DNA of 41,333 nucleotides from Scenedesmus sp. ARA3 (Eukaryota; Chlorophyta; Chlorophyceae; Sphaeropleales; Scenedesmaceae). Shown here in pieces: positions 1 through 9,445 of this stretch; the stretch's first letter is position 1; every line of letters begins with the position of its first letter. The notes beneath the pieces were generated by a model that made no database searches, was not told the origin of the DNA, and saw nothing but the letters and a program-made list of their open reading frames with translations. Both the position numbers and the translations under genes were made by a program. The stretch spans positions 1 through 41,333 of the forward strand of contig RWJK01001833.1 in NCBI GenBank assembly GCA_004335835.1. The letters are read 5' to 3'.

Positions 1-1942
1 TACCGAAAGCAGTTGCGCCTTCAGCCGTGCTCGTCATGCGCGCGAATGCAGCAGCAGCGTCTGCTGCTGACATCAGCGGCTCAACCTCCTTGGCTGCTGC
101 TGCGCCGCCGGCCTCTGGCGCTGCTGATGCTGCAGCAGGGCCAGCTGCGTTTGCAGCTGCAGTAGCAGCAGCCATGGCCGGGTGCTGGTACTGGTGCTGC
201 TGCGCCAGCGCAGGGTGTTGGTACTGGTGGTGCCCCTGCTGCTGCTGGTACGCCTGCGGGTGCGTCAGCGGGTGGTGGTACTGCGCCTGTTGCTGCTGCT
301 GCGCCTTTGCGCCGTGTGCATGCCGCGCCGCTGCTACGATTGCATGCCGCGCTGCTGCCTTGGTCCGCTGCTGGCTGTGGCTGCCGCCCCTGCTCCACCC
401 TGCACGGTGTGTGGCAGCACCACGGTGCCGGGCTGCTGCCGCTGCTGCGTGCGCTGCAGCGCGCTGCTGCAGCCGCTCTGCCTTGGGATTGAAATCCTCA
501 TCTTCATCCTCCTCATCCTTATCCCTGAACTGCCCCAGCTTTGGCCGCTTTGCGCGAGGGCCCAATGGTGTGCGGTGGCTGCCCAAGTTGTCGCGTGGGG
601 CTGCCCTGCCAGAGCCCGGCGGCCTGCCCCGCTTGACGCCGCTGCTTTTGGGGTATGCTGCTGCTGCAATCGGGTATGCATGCGCAGCAGCAGGCACGGG
701 CGCTGCTGCAGGCATCACACCATAGCCTGATGCTGCTGCTCCCAGCTGCGAGGCATCTGCAAGGCCTGCGCTGCTGTCCAGCGCCGCACCACCAGCTGCT
801 GCTGCTGCTCCGTAGCTGCTGTCGTGCACTGCAGCGCTGCTGTTGTAAGCATTGGAGCTAGGATCATACTCCATAGGCTCATACACACCCACGTACCCGC
901 CCATTCCTGCAGCTGCTGCTGCTGCTGGGGCAGGCTGCTGTTGGTAGCTGCCGCCTGCTGCTGTTGCTGCTGCGGAAGAGGTGCTGTAGAAGCTCGGCAG
1001 CTGCTGCTGCTGCTGCGGAGCTGCTGCCAGGTGCTGGCTGCTGCTGTAGAAGCTGCCTCCACCACCACCGCCGTACCCTCCCAGCGCTGCTGCGCTGGGT
1101 GCTGGCCGCTTGGTCTTGTTGAGCGTGATGCGAGGCTTGGCTGCTGCTGCTGCACCTGCACCTGCTGTTCCTGCAAGCTGGCCTGCTGCACCAGGTGAGG
1201 CAAAGGGGCGTGGCTGTCCTGCACCCTTCAGCTTGATGCCCAGCTTCTTGACAGGCCCAGCACCTGACGAGGCTGCTGGTGAGGCAGCAGCTGCTGCTGT
1301 TCCTGCAAGTGCTGCTGGGGACGCTGCTGGGCGCACAGGTGCTGCAGCAGGGCTGGCTGGGACAGCGCCTGCTGAGGCAGCTGCTGCGTGCGGCATGCTC
1401 TTGGCATGCTGCGGTATGCTCGCACTAGCTGCTGGCACTGGGGCTGCTGCTGCGGGCCTGGCGGGTGTTGCCGCCCCAGCAGGCCTGCTGCTTTGGCCTT
1501 TCAGCATGAACTTTGGGCGAGCAGGGGCATTGCCTGCTGCTGGTATAGCTGCTGCTGGGGCTGCTGCAGGTGATGGTGCTGGAGCTGCTGTGCGCAGAGC
1601 TTGTGCTGATGCAGTAGCAGCGCCTGTGCCTGCGCCTGTGCTTGCTGAGGCTTTCTGGCCCTTGAGCATCAGCCGAGGAGGGCCAGCAGCAGCAGGACGA
1701 GGAGCTGCTGCTGACTGCGATGCACCACGCAGAGTGAGGCCCTGAGGTCGGGGAGCAGCTGCAGGTTGCAGTGCAGACCCCACTCCAGCAGGTGATCCAG
1801 CAGCATACCCCAGGCTGCTGGTGCCGGGTTGGCTGCCTGCAGATGCTGTTCCAGCCCCATTTGCTTCGCTCGACGCCTTCTGCTGCGCGCTCGTCCTCTT
1901 AATTGTGAGTTTCAGCCCAGGCCTGCCTTGCGAGCTGCTCAT
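1..1942 (-). CDS. AT-hook, low-complexity nuclear protein (C-terminus off window)
   Basis: One uninterrupted minus-strand frame runs from ATG at 1942 to the window edge (647 codons visible, no stop, no intron needed). An in-frame TGA lies just upstream of the ATG. The protein begins MSSSQGRPGLKLTIKR and is dominated by Ala, Pro, Gly, Ser and Gln. It contains a canonical AT-hook core, KRGRPPGSGR (about residues 437-446), followed by a basic stretch, an acidic run DEEDEDED (about 474-481) and a Gln/His/Tyr-rich tract. A short basic/hydrophobic motif recurs about six times in the N-terminal 280 residues: GLKLTIKR, LTLRG, PRLMLKG, PKFMLKG, KKLGIKLKG, KPRITLNK. AT-hooks bind the minor groove of AT-rich DNA, so a chromatin or transcription role is inferred. 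The family is not recognised. The other frames over this stretch are shadows of the CTG/GCA repeats. Confidence 0.72.
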   Translation of the reverse strand, partial: MSSSQGRPGLKLTIKRTSAQQKASSEANGAGTASAGSQPGTSSLGYAAGSPAGVGSALQPAAAPRPQGLTLRGASQSAAAPRPAAAGPPRLMLKGQKASASTGAGTGAATASAQALRTAAPAPSPAAAPAAAIPAAGNAPARPKFMLKGQSSRPAGAATPARPAAAAPVPAASASIPQHAKSMPHAAAASAGAVPASPAAAPVRPAASPAALAGTAAAAASPAASSGAGPVKKLGIKLKGAGQPRPFASPGAAGQLAGTAGAGAAAAAKPRITLNKTKRPAPSAAALGGYGGGGGGSFYSSSQHLAAAPQQQQQLPSFYSTSSAAATAAGGSYQQQPAPAAAAAAGMGGYVGVYEPMEYDPSSNAYNSSAAVHDSSYGAAAAAGGAALDSSAGLADASQLGAAASGYGVMPAAAPVPAAAHAYPIAAAAYPKSSGVKRGRPPGSGRAAPRDNLGSHRTPLGPRAKRPKLGQFRDKDEEDEDEDFNPKAERLQQRAAAHAAAAAARHRGAATHRAGWSRGGSHSQQRTKAAARHAIVAAARHAHGAKAQQQQQAQYHHPLTHPQAYQQQQGHHQYQHPALAQQHQYQHPAMAAATAAANAAGPAAASAAPEAGGAAAAKEVEPLMSAADAAAAFARMTSTAEGATAFG

Positions 1943-4373
1943 GCTTGCTGCGGTGCTGCGTGGCGATCAAACGTGACAGAAGCTGAGAGCCCTGTGCTGC
2001 CCGTCAACCCTAGGGGCTTGCCCTATGCGAGCAGTCTCCCATAAGGCAGCCGGGCAACACAGGAACTCATCAGTGGCCAGTAACGTTCAAGTATGCATGG
2101 CTACCAGCCATAACTGTTGCATCGGTCAAGGCGAGTCAAACGTGAGCGTTGCTAGGGTCTGGAGTGGGAGAGCAGTGAGCATTTGAGTGTGACAAGCTGG
2201 CGTGGTTTGGGGTTGAGGCTAGCTTGCAGAACTGCACGATTCGGCTGATAATGGCCATATTGAGATAGATCACAGACTCAGCTCTCGATTGATACAAGCG
2301 CAGCAGTAAGCGGTGGCGGAACACGGCCACGCGGCTGCTGGAGAGCTGAGCCGTGCCACCGTGCAGAGCAGCCCAGCTGCGCTCGTTCCAAGACTCTAAA
2401 TGGTTTCAAAATGTACTTATGCTGGACTCTTGGTGCTTGAAACAGCTGTCCTGAACATCAGCCTTGGCAGCAACCGGGACCCCCTCCAGCTGGGAGCAGC
2501 AGCAACAGCTGCAGGTGGGGTGGGGGTTGGGGGTGGGGGAGGGGGGGCGCCTGGTCAGGGGTCCCATCTCTCGACCTAAAAGCACAGTGACACGATTGTT
2601 ACTGGTTAATGGAAACAAAAATTTACCATATGATTTCAGTGTATCGCCTGGCTTGTGAGCAATGTCAAGATCGAGTCAAAGTCTCACTCAGGCTGAGCCG
2701 CGCAGCTCCGCCTGGGCAGTCTGCCAAGCTGGGGTGTGTTACCCGCACAGCCGCTGGCAGGTTGCCACGCTGTCGAGCGGCAAGGAAAATGCCTGCCCAG
2801 CACACTCTGTCTGCAAACATCCCCTTCATGCAGGCTGCACTGCATGCCTGGCAGGCTGCTTCACAAACATCGGCACAGTGGCAAATGTTGCGTCATTGCG
2901 CAAGGAACTGCCCTGAAGCATGCGTATCTGGTCACGGTGTGCAACGCAGGGATGAAGCAGGTGCATGTGATGCCATGCGGCACAGTTAGCGCCTGGGCTG
3001 CATGCCCAGCATGTAGACTTGCCCTAGTACGCTCCACACTGGTGTGCAAGCCATATAGCTTCACCTGGCAACTTGGGGATGCCATTCAATGCAGCTGCCA
3101 CAGTTGCCAACCAACTGGTCTGTCAGAAGAGCAGGCACATGACACTCGATGAACTAGCACCATGCTTGGCACACGATGTGACGGTGTCAACAGCATCTGC
3201 ACAATGACCAACCACGGCATTGTTTACACCCTGCGCCAAATGAGCTTGAGGGCTGCCAGCAACTGTGTACAAACAGTCACCTACTAGCATGCTTTGCCAG
3301 CAATGCTTGGCTGCGTGCAAGGTCAGCTCTGCTGCCTTGAACAGCATGCAGCTGTGATACCACAGGCGTGACGCACAGGTGCAGAGGCTGCAGCCAGGTT
3401 GTTGCATGGCTGCTTGCCACATGCCGCTGCTGATACGGCGCTATCCAGGCGTATTCAGACGAACACGATTGCTGTTGTGCGCACATACGTGCATGCAGTA
3501 GCTAAGATAAAGCGCCGCATTGCTGCGGCACGGATCTGTCAAGCTGCTGGCAGGCAAGCAACTTGAAGCAAGCTCCACCACACGCACATTAGTGTGGCGA
3601 GCATTGCCAGTCTTGTTGCACAGCTGATATACAAAAACACATGCACAACCCAGGTCAAGCTGGCATTGCCACCACAACAGAAACAGGGCACTTGAGGTTG
3701 AACTTGTCAATGATATTTGTTCCTGAGGATAAGCTGTTGCAGATGGGCCTATGGCTGCAGCTGCCCAGGTGCAGGACCGCACACAAGGTGGTGGCACAGC
3801 AGAATTCGCTGCTGGTTGTGAGGGCGGACAGCAAAGGTCACAAACAGCTCTGCTGCTGGTGACACCTGCGCCCAGCAAGCACAGGCGCATGCACACACAG
3901 ACTCAATACACAACTGCAAGGCACACCAGCCGAGGGCACGCACAGCCTACGCAAAAGTAGCCTGGATGCAGGCTACTGAAAGTCTGTGCAAACAGCAGGC
4001 GCATACATCCCTGCCACCAGCAGCAGGCAGGGCATGCCATGCAACAGCACGCGTTGCACGCACTGCCACAGAATGTCATGCATGCAACATGGTGCACTTG
4101 CCGGCACGCCCCGGCACCAAGCAGCCCACCATGCACACCAGCCGCATCCTGCTGTGCAACAGCATGCAGCAAGTCTCCTGTGAACACGCTGTAGCTGGCA
4201 GCAGGCACAGCGTGCCATGCACACCCAAGCCGCAGCCCACACCAACGACATTCAGCCACCACGACCGTCGCCAACATCAGCCCCCATCGCTGCTGCAGCC
4301 ATGCAACATACAACACACATTACCAAGCACACTTGTCGTTACCAAACAACACTGTTATAACACATGTCACTCG
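1943..4373. other. Intergenic, no recognisable gene
   Basis: About 2.4 kb between the AT-hook gene start and the stop of the LIP1-like gene, both on the minus strand. It should hold the promoter and 5' UTR of the former and the 3' UTR of the latter. Short open frames occur on both strands but none has domain content, a splice-supported extension or coherent composition. Apart from a G-rich tract near 2517-2547 I see nothing definable. A TTACA (TGTAA on the minus strand, the usual green-algal poly(A) signal) occurs near 3224, about 1.1 kb after the LIP1-like stop, so its use is doubtful. Confidence 0.5.
2517..2547 (+). promoter_or_regulatory. G-rich tract with G-quadruplex potential
   Basis: The plus strand carries five closely spaced runs of four or more G separated by one or two bases, ending in a run of seven. 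This satisfies the usual G4 pattern. It lies about 575 bp upstream of the minus-strand AT-hook gene, where the template is C-rich. A regulatory role is only inferred. Confidence 0.4.
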
Positions 4374-6089
4374 TCACACCCAGTCGTCATCTACCCTATC
4401 CTGGTCATCCCCCACCCTGCTACCCCCACCCGCCCCCACACCCACACCACCTAGCCCTCCAAGCCCTCCCCCAAATGACACGCTACGCTGCATAAACTCC
4501 TGCTGCGCACTGCCACTGAGCGGCTTATACCTCCGCTCCCACAGAGCTGCAAGGAAGGTGTTTACCAGCTCCCAATCCAGCTGCCCTGATACAGCTGAAG
4601 CACTCAGCCCCTTCACATGCTGCTCCATGATGAGATCTGCACCGAGGTTTGTTTCCGAGGGTGCTTTGCGGCCCCGCAGCCCTGCAATGCTGCGCCGCCA
4701 CCAGCTGCTGCAGACTGAGCTGCTCAGGGCCTGGCTGCAGGCACTGTTGATCATGCTGGCAAGCGTGTCTGCGCCGCCGTGGCGCAGCCGGTCGGACTTG
4801 TTGCCCACCACCTGCAGGCACGCGAAGGCATATGAGGGAGACATGTACAGGAAACAGCGAAGATTTTCTTGCAGGAACCTGCGAGGCTGGCCTACTGTGT
4901 GTGCACGTGTTGTCACAAGGTCAGTCCCACATAATAAGGTCTCACACAGAGCACCTTAATGTGCCGTGGCGACTGCAGGTGCTGCTGCAGCTGCTGCCTC
5001 CAAATGAGTACCACAGGCTGTCCACAAGCTGCACCTGCACGCTGAAACAACATCCATATCTCTCTGCCAACGCAGCTGTCAGCAGAACAGCAGCAGCTGC
5101 GCTGTTGCTGCCTCCTGTCCACGCACCAGCACTGGCACCGGCAGGCCTCCGATGTTGCGTGCAGCCATCTCATCTGCCAGCGGAGCCACAAAGCTGCCAT
5201 ACTGCGTGATCTCTGCAGCCCACTTTGTCAGCCGCGCAAGCGTCTTGCGGTTGGTGAGGTCATACACGAGGATGACGCCTGCAGAACACAGCGGCAGGCA
5301 GCAGCAGCAGGCGGTTTCAGTTACTTTGTGGCTGTGTCAGCAGCCATCAAAAGCAGCAGCGTGATGTTCAGCGGATGAAGGAGCTGCTGTGTGTGCTGGT
5401 GCTCCTGTGCAGGCTGCGGCTTGCTGCTGCTGTGACAACTACCGACATAGAGCACTACATGTCATGCAGCAGCAGCTGCACCAACTGCTTAGCTGCTCTA
5501 ATTGCCATCTGCAAAAGCTGCTTTGTGCGTTTGCTGTCCCTGACGTTGCATGCTAGCAGTCAAGACACACCAGCAAGTGCGTGTAACCCCAACCCTGACC
5601 AGCAACCAGCAATAAAACATCTCTTACACCACCTCTCGTCTCACCATTGATCTGCTTGTAGAAGACAGAACGCAGCTGCTCGTATTTGGGCTGCCCGCTG
5701 ACATCCCACAGCTCTACAAAGAAGCGTCTGGGTGTGCCATCGCCTGCTTGGCTGCCACTGGTATCCACCAGCTTGACATGGATGTGGCAGCCTGCTGTTG
5801 ACCGAGATGCCTGCATGGAGCAGCAGGACATATCGCATACATGATGTCGCCAGCATGGGCTGGGCAGGGAGAGCAACTGCTTGCCTGCATGCAAGCAGGC
5901 TGGGCAGCAGGAGGGCAGCTGCAGCAGCAGCACCTGCCAGGCAGCACGCACCTTGCTTGGCTGCCCGTTGGCGATAAGCTCGGTGAGGGCAGTCTTGCCT
6001 ACGAAAGGTTCTCCTACAACCACTAAGCGGATGCTACCTAGCAGGGCTGCGGACTCCTCGGGAACTACGCTCTTGCCAAAGAGAGCCAT
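4374..6089 (-). CDS. LIP1: LIP1/RABL3-type atypical small GTPase
   Basis: Four exons: 6089-5952, 5810-5645, 5278-5127 and 4811-4374, all GT-AG, giving 297 residues. The start MALFGKSV is an ATG at 6089. The P-loop is GEPFVGKT (26-33), G3 is WDVSG within FFVELWDVSGQPKYEQ (76-91), G4 is NKSD (156-159). The core FYKQINGVILVYDLTNRK, formed across the exon 2/3 junction, and PVPVLVVGNKSD, formed across 3/4, match Rab-like 3 and plant LIP1, which confirms the splices. These GTPases bind and hydrolyse GTP; Arabidopsis LIP1 acts in circadian light input, human RABL3 in signalling. The C-terminus is a Gly-rich stretch ending DDDWV with no CAAX or CC prenylation motif, as in LIP1. LIP1 and RABL3 identity cannot be separated by eye, so the symbol is a family assignment. 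Confidence 0.85.
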
Positions 6090-6908
6090 TCAAGCAGTGC
6101 GAGGCAGTCCATCAACGCCAGGTGTTCTACATCAACTCAAACTACGATATTGATCTTTAGCCAGACGGAGAAGCAGCTGGCTGTGCCAGCTCAACAGCCA
6201 CAGGGCAAGTATACGGAACTGCACGGTGTGCACAGTGCACTGCAGCAACAGGCGAAGGCCAGAGTGATAAATTCCTGCTGTAAATGAGCAACAACCGACG
6301 ATGTGACGTGGATGGGCTCTGCTGAGCACGCTGTTGTTCAACAATGATCGTGGTGGGGTTGTCAGTCAGCTGTCAGGGGTGCAGGTTCTCATTGAAACCG
6401 CCAGCTGGCAGACAAGCAACCTCACTCCTCAAGGATTTCAAGTAAATCATCTTGCACCTTGTAGAACTGCGCACTTCCACATGCATCGCCCCCACCGCCT
6501 GCTGAAGGGGAAACAGGGATATGCGGAGGGCTGTGCTATCTAGCACCCGCTACAAGGATTGCGGTGACTCTAAGCTTGATCAAGCTGGTCAGAATCTGGC
6601 AGTTGACCTGCCTTGCAGGGTTGCACTGCCATTCATCCATGCCTACTATTTCAAAACACCTGATGCCAAACAAGCTCAGTCAAATAGGAACCATTTGATG
6701 CAATGCTGGGGGGTATACACAAGTTCAAGTAACGCACCTTCTGTAACTAGAATGCCAAATACATAACAAACCATTGCTGGATGGCTCTTTACTATGCAAT
6801 GCTGCCGGCTGCGGCTGCCAGCCGCTGCAGTGCAGCACCACACTGCTGCTGTGCAACATTCAAACTCTTTCTGAGAGTGCTGCCACTTTCCTGCGCAGAC
6901 TATCCAAT
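6090..6908. other. Intergenic between LIP1-like start and LRR gene end
   Basis: About 820 bp without a supported gene. It should contain the LIP1-like promoter and the 3' UTR of the LRR gene, both minus strand. No TATA box, repeat or RNA gene was recognised. Confidence 0.45.
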
Positions 6909-8632
6909 TCAGCCTGCATACAATTGCTTCACCTGCGCTTCTAGCAGCTTGACCTTCACATTGGTCAGCTCCTGGCCCAGCTTCACACCTGGCAGGCTCT
7001 GCAACAGGGCTGCCCAGTCTGGTTCACAAACCCCGTCAGCAGCTGATCCTACATCCTCTAGGTCCTTCAGGTCCAGGTAGGTGAGCTGTGTTGCTGCCTG
7101 CAGGCACATGATGGGGTGAGGCCTGTCCCCCTCTGCAGCTGCAGGTTCAAACCAGGGGAATGATGCTCTCAACTTGCGCAGGTGCTTCGATGCCACAATC
7201 GCGTTGACCAGGGCCTCGTAACTGGCCACACGCCCCCGCAGCATTACCCTCTCACTGTTTGTCATGGACAGCTCCAGATCCTGCAGGCCTGTCAGGTGGG
7301 CCAGGCTGGCCGCCACATCAGCCACCCTGTAGGCGCCTGTTGCGAGCTCCAAGCGCGTGAGGCCTGTCAGCTGCCCAAGCAGTGCTCCAACAGCGGCTGG
7401 GGAGCTGTATTCCATCGCTGCTGCTTCAATGCCATCAGCTGCTGCGACTAGAACTGGCGGCCCGTAAGACAGCACATTTAGCGACTTCAGCGGCAGCATA
7501 GCCAGATCTGAGATGACTTGGGGTGCATCTTCATCTTCAATTTGCACCCAGCCTGCCGTCACAGATGTTAGCTGTGTGAGGCAGCGTGAATTCCTGCAAG
7601 CCCGGCTGCTCCTGGCATGCTGCAGCTGTGGATGTCCAAGTGCTGCAGGCGGGTGAGCTGCAGCAGGGGCCCCTCATGCATCACCATGGGCACTCTCAGG
7701 CTGACGAGGTTGGGTGGCAGCAACGAGTCCTCTTCAATCACCATGCGGTTGCCATGTATAGCCAGCTTTGTCAGCGCTGTCAGGTGGGCCATCTGCATCC
7801 CACGCTGCAGCTGCAGCAGCCATTGCCTGTCGCTGTCACTGAGCTCCGCTCCAAGAGCAAGCTGTTTAGGCAGGTCCACCCCCAGGTCTAGCTGCACCAG
7901 GCTTGCAGGAAGTGCTGGCAGCAGCTGTTCGATGCCTGCCTGGCTCTTGATGCTGCCCAGGCAGATAAAGGTGAGCTGGCTGAAGGTGGATCCGAGGTCG
8001 ATGCCGCTGGAAAGGCATGCTGCTGCACCATGGCCTTCGATTTTGATGCTCTGCAGGTTGGGAAGTGCTGCCAGCTCTGAGCGGATCATGGCGCACTCAC
8101 AGTCGTAAAGCAGGGTTCCTGTGAGGTCTTCATCGCCCAGCAGCAGGTCTAAGTTGACACTTGAAAGACTCCTGGGCACGCTTTGCAGGATGGCTGCTGC
8201 AGTAATTGTGCTTTGCCCAATGCTGTTGCAGCGTCGGCTGTGGTCATCAATGGCGTCCCGGGCTAGCTGCAGCTTCAGGGAGCGCACACCCTGCAGGAGG
8301 TCTGAGTTCTTGGCCAGCCAAGCTGCCGTCTGCTGGGCTCCGCTGCTGCTTCTTATCTGCAACTCCAGCTTGTGCAGCAGACTGCTGCGGGCAGCCTTTG
8401 CTGCAGCTGCTACTGCTTTGCTGGTGGCAAGGAGCTGGGCTGTCACTTCAAGGGAGTTGGGCACGGAGGGGTGGGAAAGGACGCAGGGTAGCTCCAAGAT
8501 GTTGTTGGGGAGGTGGCTGCTCTGTGTACAACCATTGCTGCTGTCGGCATTGCCTACATTAGCAGCAGCCCGTGGCACTTGGGCACGGAACCAACGCCGT
8601 AAATGACTTGTAAACCAAAAGCCATCCGACAT
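6909..8632 (-). CDS. Leucine-rich-repeat protein, with apparent frameshift
   Basis: Two minus-strand frames form one LRR protein. The first runs from ATG 8632 (MSDGFWFTSHLRRWF) to a TAA at 7568; the second, in another frame, continues to the stop at 6909. Repeats of the type LTALTKLAIHGN, LTRLQHLDIHSC, LTGLTRLELATG, LTGLQDLELSMT and TQLTYLDLKDLED appear in both halves. The repeat phase is restored if one base is missing near 7596, giving LTQLTSVTAGW directly before the second half. No GT donor is available there, so an intron is unlikely; sequencing error or a genuine lesion fits better. The frame is open upstream of 8632 to a possible CTGCAG acceptor near 8705, so an upstream exon is possible. 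LRRs mediate protein binding. An F-box is not convincing, and no kinase or membrane segment is seen. Confidence 0.6.
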
Positions 8633-9445
8633 TTCCGTCCTTGTGCGCAGCGATGCCTGTAAGGCGCAGACTACAGCTTCTGCGACCTGGTCCACTGCGG
8701 TCAACTGCAGCTAGCGGTTGAGCAAGGTTCGATACCAAATACGTAGCTTTTTAGTTATAGGCGTTAGTGCAGTCATGTAACACGAGTGTGATGGCAGCTT
8801 AAGAGGCCACGTGGAGATGTACGTGCTTGTGAAGTCAAATTCAGGGGAGGAGTTAGGGTTTGGCGGTTTGTTGTGTGTGGTTCTTGGCTGTAATGTCTTC
8901 AACAACAATGAAACAGAAAATTAAATCGTTGCCAACAAATGTGGTTGAGCGTAATCAGTTCGGCTCCAGCAGCTTGAGCTAGAAGCCTGCACAGCTCGTG
9001 CACTTGCAGCAGTCACCCGTGGATATCAAGAATTGTGCTTCTTGGTCTGGGAATGGTATCCAATTGGTAGCACGGAACATACGTTCAACCTGTTGTCGCC
9101 ATCAGCCCCACGCTCACACTGCAGCAGAGGGAGGAGAAGCAGCAGGAGGGAGCACAATCTCACAAATTCACACATGGGAAGTGCACAGCTGCATTGTGCT
9201 TGCATGCACTCCTGTAGTGCTCCATGCCAAAGTCAAAAAAATGGCTGCCAATGCGCTTGACAGGTATGCAGACCGCGTCTGCAGACTGCACAAGCCTCCT
9301 ACCCATGGGCCGGCCGGCACACAACATCATCAATTACTTGACAGCAACTGCAGCAGCCTCCCTTAGGTGCTGCTGCCACCAATGGATCGCCAGGCGCGCA
9401 GCAGCTGCTGCTGGTGCTGCTGCTACTGGTGATGATACTTAAGCT
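8633..9445. other. Intergenic, LRR gene upstream and ADA2 3' flank
   Basis: About 810 bp without a supported gene; short frames lack any family signal. It should hold the ADA2 3' UTR and the promoter of the LRR gene. No clear poly(A) signal or TATA box was identified. Confidence 0.4.

Noticed and set aside
27..725. Long plus-strand and other-frame ORFs over the left end
   Set aside because: They are CTG/GCA-repeat shadows with Cys/Trp/Leu strings; the minus frame with the AT-hook is the coherent one.
2609..4316. Several 60-160 codon ORFs on both strands
   Set aside because: No family signal, inconsistent composition, no splice-supported extension.
8717..8742. tRNA T-arm-like sequence (ggttcgatacc)
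   Set aside because: No matching acceptor, D or anticodon arms around it on either strand.
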